A DNA stretch of 64,000 nt, from positions 83,840,848 to 83,904,847 of the forward strand of contig CM037778.1 in the NCBI GenBank assembly GCA_021229015.1, given 5' to 3'. The position numbers were made by a program, and so were the translations under genes. Within the stretch, counting starts at the first letter, position 1. Each line of letters opens with the position of its first letter. This document shows, piece by piece, positions 47,065 through 58,784 of this stretch. This DNA is from Solen grandis (lineage: Eukaryota > Mollusca > Bivalvia > Adapedonta > Solenidae). The notes beneath the pieces are model-generated. The model did no database searches. It worked only from the letters and a program-made list of their open reading frames with translations, and was not told where the DNA came from.

Positions 47065-47815
47065 TTTTTAGCTCAACTATTCGAAGAATATGAGAGCTAT
47101 TGTAGTCGCCCTTGTGTTGGCATTGGCGTTGCAGCTTTTGGTTAAAGTTTTGCATGCAAGTTACTATCAACCTTATATCTCAATAACCATTTATGGTATT
47201 GACTTGAAAGTTTATAATTATGTTAAGGGGTATCAGACAACCAAGGTAGATAACTCTTGATGGAATATATTACAAATTATGGCCCCTTTTTAACTTAGAA
47301 ATTTTGGTTAGTTTTGCATGCAAGATATTCTTATGCTTATATCTCAGTATCCAGGCATGCGATTCATTTGAAACATCTTTAATACGTTTAGGGGTATCAT
47401 ACTTTCAAGATAGATAACTCTTGATAGAATATATTACAAATTATGGCCCCTTTTTAACTTAGAAAATTTAGTTAAAGTTTGCATGCAAGGTACTTTACTT
47501 ATATCTCAGTATCCAGGCATGCAATTGATTTGAAACATCTTTAATGTGTTTAGTGATATCATAATATTAAGGTAGATAACTTTTTATGGAATATATTAGA
47601 AGTTATGGCCCCTTTTTTAACTTAGAAATTTTGCTTAAACTTTTGCATGCAGGGTACTTTCATGCTTATATCTCAGAGTCCAGGCATGGAATTGATTTTA
47701 GACATCATAAAATATTAAGGGTTATCGCTGCAAGGGATATAAATTTCATTTGATTTACCGAAAGATTTAAGGCGAGCGTGCTGTCCTCGAAGGCTCTTGT
47801 TTTGTTTGCAGACAA
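47065..47815 (+). repeat. Interspersed repeat family E with internal tandem units
   Basis: It starts TTTAGCTCAACTATTCGAAG and ends GCGAGCGTGCTGTCCTCGAA then GGCTCTTGTT. Inside, a unit of about 130-150 bp recurs about four times (TTGCATGCAAG, TTATATCTCAGTATCCAGGC, ATGGCCCCTTTTTAACTTAG). No protein is encoded. Confidence 0.7.
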
Positions 47816-47957
47816 CTGCATGTTCCTCGTGGTCCTTGGAAGATCCCGTCTCTAGATTGTCTTCAAAGAAGTCAATCTCTGCATGATCAAATCGGTACCT
47901 TTCCAGGACTTCCAAATTTGTCAAGGCATTCAAATCCACCTGCCGTTCCATCAGTAC
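47759..47957 (-). CDS. Possible - strand exon of unknown gene
   Basis: On the - strand a good acceptor (ACTTCATATTTTAG) is followed by an open frame VLMERQVDLNALTNLEVLER, then AEIDFFEDNLETGSSKDHEE, ending at a GT donor near 47758. The composition looks coding. The acceptor is phase 0, compatible with the donor of the CABIT-family exon at 61007, but the residues do not clearly resemble a CABIT domain. The left part overlaps the end of an interspersed repeat (GCGCGCTGTC-type terminus), so the exon may stop earlier, near 47815. I do not recognise the protein. Confidence 0.3.
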
Positions 47958-47959
47958 CT

Positions 47960-49870
47960 AAAATATGAAGTTAATAATGTGAAGAATAATTTTTAATAAA
48001 CACAAATGAACATGTACTTAATTTACAGCTGAAGTTAAAAAATAAAACTTATAATACTTAACAAGTTATGTACATTGATTAGAATAGTTTATTGCTTTGT
48101 TTAACAAGATTATTGGTATAATAATTTAATTTAAATATAAATCAAATCAATAAAATGATTCACATTATAAACAATGTTACATGCAGAACAATCTATAGAT
48201 ATACAATGGTATTTAAAACAGCAATTCTACTGGGTAATGTATGTTTTATATGAAAAAAAAATATACTGCTGGTTTAATTTCAATCTAAAATGGAACAACT
48301 TATTCACCCCCATACACCATTGCATAAATGTCAGTTTCCTATATTCATTTGTTTTCTTTGGATACTCGGGTTACTTTTCCAATGCAAACCATTCCATACA
48401 AGGTCCATTTAAATAACTTAAATTGTTTTTTTTTTAATTTCATTTTAGATTGGGAATGTTGCAGCAAAAAGAGACATAAATTGTGTGATTAAAATCCACC
48501 CAATTTTATACAGATTTTAAATTTAAATGCCAGTTGCTTTTTTTTTTTTCAATTTTCTTCTATGTTTGGAAAATGCTGTTGACAATGTTTTAAATATGCC
48601 TTGTTCTCAGATACATGTTGCAAATATAGATATTCTTCATGTAACAGCATGTGTGTGTGTCTGTCAATGAATATCTTAGTAACACAATGATTTTTATGAA
48701 AAATGAATTTCTTTGTAAAATTGAGATTGACAGATAATATTGATGGAAATGAAATCAGATCTTTGGTTACATATACATATTACTTTTATATTTTATGCTA
48801 ACTTATGAAATACTGTCTTATAGCACTGAGTTAAATTCCATATCCCAAAGTGTGAGTGGTATAGGTATACTGGATCTACATGTAACTATTTATCATCAAA
48901 ATAAAAGGGATATGGGTATATATAGAAGCAGCTAGCATAAAATAAAAAGGAAATTAGTTTGCAATAAATCAGTTTAGAATTATAGTAATCTCAAAGTGAT
49001 TTATTTTTCAAATATTCATATAATAAAATAATTGTTAAAGTTATAACAATTATTAATTATATTCTCCACTAAGATATATTCATATAAATTCCTACAAATA
49101 TATTATCTCCTACATATGTGACAATGCCGTTACTCACAATAGGGATACAGTGTTTAAGCTGATGGGTTATTTTAAAGCAAATGCTTTTGTAAGTCGAAGC
49201 ACTGAGTCCGATACCGGTAGGGCTTCACAATTATCCCAACATTGTACATTTTGCGCCCAAGTTATTACTGGTTGTGTCTGTTTTGTGCTACAATGTTTAC
49301 ATTGTTATCTGGAACCATTTCAAAATATGAGCAGAAATTCTAGTTTGATGGAGGAGTATGTGACGTTCACAAAAACTTAAAATATAAAGAAATGCGTGGA
49401 AGCAGAAGGGTTTGCTTAGATGTAGTGCAATCGCTGAGTTCATGTCCCATCAGAATGCACATTTTCCAAACATGGACAAACATTTGTAACATGCATTTTT
49501 TTTTAAATGTTACAATGTATCTATATTTATATTCATTAATCTTACAGACATTTACATGATAAACACATCAATCAATGCTACCCATTCATAAACATGCTAT
49601 TTGAACCAAAAATTGTTTATCATTTTGTATGAAAATGTCAGTGAAGGCTTTGTTTGTATTTTTGAAAGTTCAAACTAATCCCTGCACACAGTTTGGTCAT
49701 TCAATTGATTTAAGTTGATCAATGATTGAGATTTAAGCTGCTTTGTCCTCTGTTAACATCTGCAGAGATGTGAATACCTAGATGTAGCTTCGTGACATCT
49801 GTAAAAGTACGGAAAAAATGACAGTAAATGAACGAGTCAAAAATCATTCAAAGTTATTTGTATACAAAGT
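47960..49870. other. No gene recognised
   Basis: AT-rich with T-runs. The 76-codon frame at 49150 has no domain and no splice context. Confidence 0.45.
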
Positions 49871-49874
49871 AGTT

Positions 49875-50765
49875 ATTAGCTTGACTTTTCGAAGAAAATG
49901 AGAGCTTATACTGTCACTCGGGCGTCGGCATCGGTGACGGCGTTGCAACACAAGGTTAAAGTTTTTTTCAAACATCAATAACTTAAATACTATCAAAGGT
50001 ATTCCACCCAAACTTAAAATACTTATCCACCATCATCACTTCTACCTTACTTCTAAGGCCCACAACCCTGGCTACCCTATTTTTGGAGTTATGCCCCTTT
50101 CATACTTACAAAACAGCCAAAATCAAGGTTAAAGTTTTTACAAAGTTGTATATCTTCAATACTATCTAAGGTATTCAACTGAAACTTCAAGTACATATTC
50201 ACCATCATTACCTCTACCTTACTAACAAGGCCCATAACTCTTGCTGTACAACTTCTTAAGTTATGCCACTTTCATACTTAGAAAACAGCCAAAATCATGG
50301 TAATTTTTTTACATAGTTGTACTATCACATGTATTTGACTGAAACTTCAAGTACTTATTCACCATCACTACCTCTGCCTTACTAGCAAGGCCCATAACCC
50401 TGGCTGTACTACTTCTTGAATTAAGCCCCTTTCATACTTAGAAAACAGCCGAAATCATGGTTAATTTTTTTACAAAGTTGTATATTTTCAATACTATCAC
50501 AGGTATTCCACCATAACTTGGAATATTACAATTTCAGATTTAAGCACTGGAGTTGGCGGATCAGCACACCACATTCTCAAATTGATTCTGCATGCTAATT
50601 TCACCAATTAAAAATGTCATATTTGTTTATTGGAGGTGATAGAATAATTTCTACTATAACTAGAACATATCATCATTGATATGTACCATACTATTAAAAT
50701 CCATAAAACTGTATCTTAGCAACTGAGAAAAGTCGAGCGCGCTGTCTTATGGACAGCTCTTGTTT
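49875..50765 (+). repeat. Interspersed repeat family E, second internal type
   Basis: It begins TTAGCTTGACTTTTCGAAGA and ends GTCGAGCGCGCTGTCTTATG then GACAGCTCTTGTT. The interior is about 3.5 units of roughly 170 bp (AAGGCCCATAACCCTGGCTG, CTTAGAAAACAGCCAAAATC). The ends match the copy at 47065 but the internal unit differs. Confidence 0.7.
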
Positions 50766-51354
50766 CTAGATACGTAAATAATTGTCAAACTCAATAAATT
50801 TGTAGGTGTTGGTGATTTCAATACATGAATTTTCATTATCAACAAATTGTCTTACTAGATCTATACGGCGACGTAGTCATTATAAATATATATATGTATG
50901 GAAAATGAAACTTATATTTGAGAAGACTATTTACGGTATACTACGTTGGTTCACGATGAGTAGAGTGTTTCACGCCGAAAGAATTGACATCATTTGTTGA
51001 CTTCGTAACCGCAAATTTACATTACACTGTTACTCGTTTTATGTCATTTTAAGATTTTTCTTCAGTCTTTCAAGTTTAGATGATATTCGTTTGTACTATC
51101 TGTGTTAGAGTTTGTCAGAAATATTACAAAATGACATATTTCCTTGCGTATCCCTTTTTTTTTTTCTTCTTCTAAACAAACAGTATCGGTTGGGTAAAGT
51201 TGCGACACTGCTGTGAATCAGATTTTGAGGTATATTACGGAGCCCATACCCATACACCGGTAGCTTTCGGTGTTTATTTTGGAAAATTTATTAAATAAAT
51301 ACTTACGAATAATCCAATAAAGGATGAAAACGGCAATTTTTCAGAGGGTTTCTT

Positions 51355-51545
51355 TGAAATCTTAAAGTTAAGAAAATATTTAAGGGAGCACCTACGTTTC
51401 CTTAAAGATAAGATGAAATCTAAGGAAAAAATAAGGATCTTAATTTTTTTCTTAAAATTTAAGAATATTTTAATAAGTTAAGGAAAATTTTATTAAAATC
51501 TTAACTTTAAGGAAAAAATAACCTATTTAAGATTTATCAACAAAA
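51355..51545. repeat. TTAAG-rich palindromic segment
   Basis: CTTAAAGTTAAGAAAATATT near the left and AATCTTAACTTTAAGG near the right are inverted, and TTAAG/CTTAA occurs about a dozen times between. It is AT-rich without coding capacity. It sits about 100 bp beyond the C-terminal end of the - strand transposase. Confidence 0.5.
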
Positions 51546-51639
51546 GCAACAAAACCAAACCAAATCTGATTTATGCAATGGAATAGACTTAATTCTATAC
51601 GATTGTCAACAATTTTGAACTTTTTTGCCTAGGAAATAT

Positions 51640-52439
51640 CTCTCTCCACATGAACCCTGTGTCTGGCAATCTTCCTTGTAAGTGCCACATCATTAGCTGA
51701 CATTTGTCCAGAACTTGGGGTGAAAGGTGGTACATGTAATTTCAGTCCCAGGTTTTCAATTTCTTTGCAGATCAAAAATCCTTTATCGACCATAATCCTG
51801 TCGCCTCTCTTCAGTCTACCTCAGTCTAGTAGCTGCTGAAGCATCTAGTAGACCACTTCTAGATGTGAGTTCCTTGTCAGATATACTTCCTGAAAACAGC
51901 ATTGACACAAACCGGAAAGAGCCTCTAGGGTCTATCCTGACAAACTTTTGAGTGTAGTGGCTGATTTATAGTCTGAGTAACACTGACTCTGGGATTGCAG
52001 TGAACTTGGTCGCGCTAGTTTAATTTCCGTTCCATCTTGAATGAGCACAGAATCCGTCTGCTTTTTACTTTGATGGCATATTTGCTATGAGTGTGTCTCT
52101 CTCTGGCCATAATGGCACTGACCTAAATCTAAAAAGTATGTAATTGATCCAGTTCTTGAAAACTGCTCCAGCATCTTGTGGTGATATTTTAAACAGATTT
52201 GCCAAGTGTTTAAATTCAAAGTTCAGTCTCCATTGAACAAGGGTGAGAAGAAGCTGATCTTCAAGTCTCATATCCTTAATACTAGATATTGTCCTGTTGA
52301 AGGATAACGGGCATTCATTCCTAGACGGCAGCAGAAACGTGAATATGTTCATAAATTGCAGGGATGCATATCCCGTATAATACTTGAAATTATCTCTAAC
52401 AGGACTGTCTCTTACTGTTTCAACATTGAATGCTGTCAC
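51640..52439 (-). pseudogene. DDE_Tnp_4-type transposase (PIF/Harbinger or ISL2EU-like), frameshifted
   Basis: On - the frame 52439-52065 reads RDNFKYYTGYASLQFMNIF, then MRLEDQLLLTLVQWRLNFEF and FKISPQDAGAVFKNWINYI, the helix-turn-helix region typical of this family. After a stop the catalytic parts follow in other frames: LIQDGTEIKLARPSSLQS (first D at 52034-52036), VRIDPRGSFRFVSMLFSGS, IMVDKGFLI (second D at 51785-51787) and ARHRVHVE (E at 51644-51646). D-D and D-E spacings are about 83 and 47 residues. All three acidic residues survive, but at least three frame breaks make it inactive as written. Confidence 0.75.
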
Positions 52440-52443
52440 TTAC

Positions 52444-52598
52444 CGGTAAGTTGTTCGCTTTTCCTTCGCATTGATCTTCTCAATTGCATCGGCATAAGTC
52501 CTCTTCAGGTTTTCATTCTTGAGTATTTGTTGTGCCAGTGTCTGTCTCAGTTTTCTGTTTTCTGCGGCCAAGGTTTGTAGATCAAGAGGGGGACATCT
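52444..52598 (-). pseudogene. N-terminal coiled-coil segment of the DDE transposase
   Basis: On - the sequence after TTTTCAG reads RCPPLDLQTLAAENRKLRQT, then LAQQILKNENLKRTYADAIE and KINAKEKRTTYR. It ends at a GTAAGT-like donor that is also an in-frame stop (CGG TAA GTG). Heptad leucines suggest a coiled coil, often found between a THAP finger and the DDE domain. It lies in the same frame as the following segment, so either a short intron or a nonsense mutation separates them. Confidence 0.5.
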
Positions 52599-52684
52599 CT
52601 GAAAATATATTTAAGAGTAACTTGCATCACTTCGAAACAATGGATTTCAGATTATTAATTCAAAGTAAGATTTCTCCCATTTAC

Positions 52685-52801
52685 CAAGTTTGCTATTAAT
52701 ATTGATTAATGTAAAGTGCTCATCAAGTTTGCTATTAATATTGATTAATGTAAAGTGCTCATCAAGTTTGCTATTAATATTGATTAATGTTAAGTGCTCA
52801 T
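52685..52801 (+). repeat. 39-bp tandem repeat, three units
   Basis: CAAGTTTGCTATTAATATTG then ATTAATGTAAAGTGCTCAT repeats at 52685, 52724 and 52763 with a single substitution. It lies just upstream of the - strand transposase. Confidence 0.95.
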
Positions 52802-53203
52802 TTTTTGTTTACATTAAATTTTGTTGATTTTGAACATAAGCAGATTCTGCTGGTGCCTATATTCATGGATCCATGATCTATAAAGCTTGAGGTCTATATA
52901 AAGACATATTTTTGTGGGGATTAATATTTGTTGTCAAAAACCTACAAAAAATCAACAAAATTAAGTGTCTAATAAAAATTAATGATTTTACATTTGTATC
53001 ATTTTCATTTACTTTTAAATATCTCAGCTCAGCCACCACAAATGGTCAGATTGGTAATTTGTTTATTTTCCAGATGCCACTAATAGAATCCACTGCGGGG
53101 CCATTTGATGCCAGCTTTCCTTGTTGGGACCTGACTTTTCCACAACAGCCAGAGATGATTGTGATTTGAAGGACTGTATAATGTCAGAGCCTACGATTCC
53201 TTG

Positions 53204-53290
53204 AAGGCAGTTTGTGGGGAACTCAGTCTAAGGTATCCTGATAGGATCATGAGTGTAAACTTTAGAAAATACACTGCAACGTTAAGTCAG
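53204..53290 (+). pseudogene. Tyrosine-recombinase-like domain, copy 1, first exon
   Basis: Reads KAVCGELSLRYPDRIMSV then NFRKYTATLSQ, ending exactly at a GTAAGA donor. The FRKYTATLSQ segment corresponds to the H-x-L-R-H-x-x-(A)T box of tyrosine recombinases; the histidine is replaced by asparagine. No clear acceptor was identified, and the frame is closed upstream. Confidence 0.5.
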
Positions 53291-53690
53291 GTAAGAAAAC
53301 GTATATTTATTTTGCTCATGTGCTTCTGTGGTAGCAGATACATGTTTATGTACAGCTTGACTGGCTTTTATGTCATAACTGCTGGAAATGTTAATTTTTG
53401 CCATGAATAACATTTTTAACATCCAGGGTTATTAATGTATGATAATGAATAAATTATAGAAATAAACCATTGTAATATAAAAAAAAAATATGATAATAAA
53501 AAACGATGCACATACTTTTTGTGTATACAAAGTATACCTGATAAAAAATTAATTCATCTGATGTCGCAAATACAATTGAACATACCTTATTACAAATCTA
53601 CCACTGGACGCGAGGTTTTGATATTGTTTTAAAAATAATTATTGATGAGGAAATTTGTTGCAATATCTGGATTGACAAAAATAATTTCAG

Positions 53691-53894
53691 GTGATTGACC
53701 TTCAACCCAATGAACTACAGTGGCTTTGTAACCATTTAAGCCACACAACAAAGGTACACTTCGAATACTACCGACAAATATCCGGCTTTATTGAGAGGGT
53801 TAACATTAGCAAATGTTGCTGATCCAGGATATAAATCTGACGGGAAAGTTTGTGGGGAAGACCCTTCGTGACATTAACAGCATTCCTTTGGAAG
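53691..53894 (+). pseudogene. Tyrosine-recombinase-like domain, copy 1, second exon
   Basis: Acceptor AATTTCAG ends at 53690 and donor GTACAT starts at 53895. Reads VIDLQPNELQWLCNHLSH, then TTKVHFEYYRQISG (H-x-x-H...Y box with the presumed nucleophilic tyrosine), FIERVNISK. After a one-base shift it continues LLIQDINLTGKFVGKTL and RDINSIPLE. Because of the shift the exon is probably dead. Related domains occur in Crypton-type elements and in uncharacterised host proteins derived from them. Confidence 0.55.
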
Positions 53895-54254
53895 GTACAT
53901 TAAGTAGTCTGTCTTTATCAAACAAATGAAACTCAGTTTTTGACAGCGCATATCTGCACACATCAGATAATAGTTTTTGATTTTACCTAAAAGTTCAATG
54001 ATGGTTATTAATTAAAGTAATGAATAATGTGAGGTTTTGCAGTATTTGGGATATTGCTATGGACATCAACAAATTGCAAAATTACCATCCAAATACCAAT
54101 GTTTCAAATATTAAAATATACATCACTAGTTATTACACCATAATTGTTTTCATAATTATACCTATATTGGAGTCACGTCCGGCAGTCTATCTGTTGGTCT
54201 GTCTAGACAAGATTTGTCTGCCCAATATCTTAGCTATAAATAATACGATATAAA

Positions 54255-54430
54255 CTTTTTTGCTCAACTGTTCAAAGAATAAGGACTATTGTCTGTGTTG
54301 GTTCATGCTTGCATGCAAACACTATTAGAGCCATAGCTCAGCAACCAATGCATGTATTAGATGTAGTAAGATGACTGCTGGTTTCAATTAAATTTAAGGC
54401 ATATTGGGATAAGTCATATCAAAAAGTAAA
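54255..54430 (+). repeat. Family E repeat, 5' fragment
   Basis: TTTTTTGCTCAACTGTTCAAAGAAT, then TGCTTGCATGCAAACAC and CATAGCTCAGCAACCAATGC, match the first part of the copy at 47065. It is truncated before the terminal motif. Confidence 0.5.
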
Positions 54431-54446
54431 TCAATTTCTTTTACAG

Positions 54447-54570
54447 AGATGTTCTGCTACTCCTCAATTCCTGGGCTGCCAAAGAACATAAAGTGGCCGG
54501 TGAATTTACTGCTGAATACATCAGCAGAAAGTGGCTTTGCCAATGTTTATGTTAAGTGTGACAACACTAT
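54447..54570 (+). other. Possible exon downstream of recombinase copy 1
   Basis: A pyrimidine-rich acceptor (AATTTCTTTTACAG) and a GTAAGT donor bound 124 nt. One frame reads DVLLLLNSWAAKEHKVAGEF then TAEYISRKWLCQC before a stop; another frame is open throughout. It may be a 3' exon of the recombinase-like gene. I do not recognise the protein. Confidence 0.3.
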
Positions 54571-55024
54571 GTAAGTATTTAACAGCTTGATCTCTTAGTT
54601 TGGGTGTCCAAGCAAAGCACTTTATTAAATAATAAGCTTTATGAAAATATCAACAAAGAAGCACCTCTGATGCAGGTGTTACTGTGATCACTGAATTAAT
54701 AATATCTTTACAATCCCAAACTCCTAGAACAAGACTTGCCACTTAAGCTCTTTACCAAAACATGGAATTGTATTATTGAGTGCGGTCAAGTGTCTGATGC
54801 CATTTTCTCCTTTTTTCCAGCAAACATCTTAATCTAAAAAGAAAGTACACCAGTCAATATTTTATAAGGACCAAAAGAAAACAATTTCGATATTCTGGAA
54901 ATTGGATAATATAATACTGCCTATGGTTATATTTGTCTGCATACTCATTAGGAACCTATTTCAAAATGGCAAGTAACTGTAAAAAAAATATTTAGGCACA
55001 GTTTTGCCCCTTTTATTGACTTAG

Positions 55025-55235
55025 ATTTTTAGCTTGTCTGTTTTTCAAAGAAAAAAAGGTTGAGTTATTATCATTTCTCTGGTGCCGCCCTAGCTCTTAG
55101 TTCCATTTTTTCCAAATTTATCTCCTCTTTAAAAAAAAATAAATAAACACAGCAGACAGACATGTGGTGCTCTTGTTCTATACTAACCATCACTTTTGAA
55201 AGTGGAGCGCGCTGTCTGTGGACAACTCTTGTTGT
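55025..55235 (+). repeat. Family E repeat, short copy with both ends
   Basis: It starts TTTTAGCTTGTCTGTTTTTC and ends GTGGAGCGCGCTGTCTGTGG then ACAACTCTTGTT, with a shortened middle. The - strand open frame here is only a by-product. Confidence 0.55.
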
Positions 55236-55334
55236 TTTTTTTATCCCTGATAGAAAATCATTCTTATACATGTATATAGAATATAAATAGATCATAATAT
55301 ACATAATATCAATTATGCTTTTTTATTAAGTTTA

Positions 55335-55680
55335 TTTTTATGCCTCTGCATCAGTAGATTGGGACCATATTGTTTTTGTCACAAAACTTTAAATTTGACC
55401 GTAACTCAGAGGTCCTTCCACCTACAGCCTCCAAACTTCACAGGTGCATGCACCTTGATGAGCTCTTACGACCAGACCCACTTAGAGGTCACTGTGACCC
55501 AAAATTGCAAATATTAACCTTGGCTACAAATTGAATATGCTTCCATCCATAACCTCCAAACTTCACAAGTGCATGCACCTTGATGAGCCCTACCCGCCTT
55601 AACCTTCAAATGACCTTGACCCACAAGGTCTCAGGCCCCAGCGGGGGCGTGGCGTTCATTCGAACATAGCACTTGTTTTA
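55335..55680. repeat. Interspersed repeat family F
   Basis: It runs from TTTTTATGCCTCTGCATCAG to CATTCGAACATAGCACTTGT. An internal sentence is repeated twice (CCTCCAAACTTCACAGGTGC then ATGCACCTTGATGAGC). This is non-coding, of unknown origin. Confidence 0.55.
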
Positions 55681-57796
55681 TGTGAGAACACACTTATCTC
55701 ATTGTTTTGAGCCTTGCAGTTTCTTAGTTTCTCTTATACATAGTTTTACCTGTTCCACAGATTGACTGTTAACATACATCAGCTACTACCGAATGGCCCT
55801 CTTGTTTTCTACAGTATATCAACGGTGACATGCTTGCAAATTGTGTTTGATACATATAAACTAAAATTCATCTTGATATTGTACATATTTAGTTTTAAAC
55901 ATTAACAAACACCAACTAACTTAAAGATCAGGCAACCTGTTTTCAATGGGGGCTAGTAGATGTTCAAAGTAACTTGCCAAGAGCCATAACTCTGACTTGA
56001 ATTTTGGCTGTATGATGTCCTTTTTTCTAACTTTTTTGTGAAACTTGCTTTATATAATTATGAAGTATCGAATATATTCAAGTGAGACTGGAACACTTGC
56101 TTATGATGACTGTGCATCTGTAAGACAATGCACATTTAACTCTTTCAGCAGTATGGCCCTTTCAGGCCCGGATTCACCGGGGGGGCCGAGGGGGCCTTGG
56201 CCCCCCCAGCTGCCCTGGTTATACATTTTTTTCTAGGCTATAAAATCCATTGATTACATAATGTTCGAGCTGTCTAGAGGAAATCCCCATCGTTGGCCCC
56301 CATACTGAACATACTGGAGATAACCACCTGACCAGCCAGACTCCTATTGTCTTATAGCCCCCTGCTGTTAATGTGTAGGTAATCCGAATCGGCAGTCATC
56401 CATGACTTAGTGATAAGCATGTGTTTACGGTACTGTGTATGCAAATTGATTGACACCTTCACTGATTCACAGGCTATTGTCGAGTGATACCTAAGGACAT
56501 CTCGTCTGCCGAGCGATCTAATGATTGAAGAAAAATAGGCAATTACAAAAACTTTATATCAGTAAAACTATTCTAGACAGGTGATGTTTAGGAAATAGCA
56601 TAAAAATCGATTAGTATAAAATTAGCCACTAAAAACAACAAATAAGTTGGACATTAAAATGTAATTGCTATCAAAATATTTTCACTAGAGTCCAAAGAAA
56701 TTATTGATTTAACAAATAACTTTGACTAAATCTAATCAACGAAATTTTAAATTCACTTTTCTCTACATCTATAAAATTTTAAATCTTGAATTAAAAGCGG
56801 GCAATTTAACTGCCAGGTTGATGAACTTTCAGGTATGAAAAATTGCCGATTTTGTTTTGGAAAAAAAATTAAAAAGCTATTCTCCAGGGAAGATGCATAC
56901 CAATCGCTAGCCATGTAAATTAAACTTTATCAGAAATGGGTTGTGTTTCTTAATGTCATCAGCTATACCATTTTTACATAACTTGTAAGTATTATTTTAA
57001 CGAAGCAGTTAAATTCTTCTTAACTAACTCTCTCAATATATAAATACAGAAAGTAGGTCTATACATCATCATGTTCACTTTTCTTATTATTTACGAATAA
57101 AATAATAATAATTATTATAAAATATGTGTATTTTAGATTTATGAATATAATTAAGAAATGAAAGAATTTGAAAATTGTTAACTGCCATATTTTGGGACAA
57201 TGTATGTGTAGATTATGATTACTAATTCAAATCAAATCCAGGTAATCAGTTATTGATCAATGTTACTGATAATTTAAGTCAATGAATACTAATGCACAGA
57301 ATACACAATTTATGTGCAAAATAAAACAGATATTAAAATTTTATATTAAATATCAACATCTATTGTTTGTTTTGTCACTGATTAAACACTTAGAAAAACC
57401 AAAATGTTTCAACTAAAACTAAAACTGTACAAAAAAAAAAAAATGACACACAAAAGGGGCCCACACCTACCCTATAACGTGCGCCTGATTTTTTTTCTGA
57501 GAATTTCTGTGTGAAGACTGCTTCCAGATCGACAATTTGACAGCCAATATCATTACGGTCGAACCTATTCCCTTCCACATTTTTGACAAAATGATTATGT
57601 TTAACGTGAAAATTGATTTTTTTTCTCAGTCTTTGACAAAAAATGTCTTTTACACTGTTGAGTTAAAAACTAATGATCACAAGGGGTTCAGGGAACCTTT
57701 ATTAAATATTTTATGCCAGTTTGTGAATGAAAATACAAGATAAGCCCGTATTTCTTAACCGGGAAAAAGTAATGCCCTTTCAGTAATATCAGTGTT

Positions 57797-57813
57797 CCCC
57801 CCCCCCCCCCCCC
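57797..57813 (+). repeat. Poly-C run
   Basis: Seventeen C residues inside the 2.8-kb transposon; length is uncertain in most sequencing chemistries. Confidence 0.9.
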
Positions 57814-57946
57814 GTTATTTTTATTTTATTTATTTTTGATCGGGGCCTGTAAATGCAATTGTAATCAAATTCATACGATTGCACAGCAGTTATTCAATAA
57901 CATGACTTTGCGCCGGTAACAGATAACATTATATCGCTCAATGTTT

Positions 57947-58784
57947 AAGGCTCGGTCCCACTTGGCATTTTTTTTTTTTTTGCCTCGGGATCGGATGCAT
58001 ACGTACTCCCGATGGAAATAGCGTCGTGAGCCATGTGGAGTCATCGGGAGGCCTCGGGTGTACTGCAAAAAGAATTCATTGAAATTTTCCCGATGTGTTC
58101 TCGATGTTTTATCGGGAAAACAAGCCGGGGAAATATCCGCAGAGAAGCTCCGGTCAGCATTCACGGAGCTTTCGCGATTTTTTTTCCTTCGATGAATCCC
58201 CGATGCGTCTGTGATGTCTCGCCGAAGTATCGGGGGGGGGGCGCATTCGGGGATATTCGGCGGCCTTTCTGTGACACATTCCCGATCTTATGGTTGAATC
58301 TCATAATATTTGAAAAAAAAAAAAAAAAAAAAATGGCAAGGGTTGAAAAGCGCACCCAGAAATTAGTTTCTGTTTTGGCCAGTCTTAGACTGAGACGGTC
58401 CAAAAGGCCTTTGTCGCTTAATTCCACCATCAAATTTTCATACTCTCAATAATCTTCCCCGAGACACGTAGGGTGGTTTGCAAGATCCCCTAATCTACGG
58501 GGATATTCCACCGATGATGTTACAAACTCAGTGAAACTCCGGGGCACCTTCGCCGATCATCGGAGGAGGTCCCCCGGTGCTTTTCCGAACATCGGGACTC
58601 AAGGCTATTGTGTCATAGCCGAAACAACAGTGAATGTTCAACGGACCAATCCCGAAGCCTAATAATTGTCATTTTTCAACGGACTGCTCAGTCTTTCTTT
58701 GCTCAAACATCGGGAGCCATCGGTAGAAAAAAATGTTTATTTCCACATCACCGATTTTTTTTTCCACAGTGGGACCTAGGCCTT
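57947..58784. mobile_element. MITE nested inside the 2.8-kb transposon
   Basis: Left end AAGGCTCGGTCCCACTT and right end GTGGGACCTAGGCCTT are imperfect inverted repeats. CAATGTTT on the left and CATGTTT on the right look like the target duplication. The 838-bp interior is GC-richer than its surroundings and is filled with short CCCGATG / CATCGGG motifs. No coding region is evident; frames inside are by-products. Confidence 0.65.

Noticed and set aside
57390..57743. Overlapping + and - frames inside the 2.8-kb transposon as host exons
   Set aside because: They lie between the transposon ends, so any coding remnant belongs to the element; no splice signals tie them to the flanking exons.
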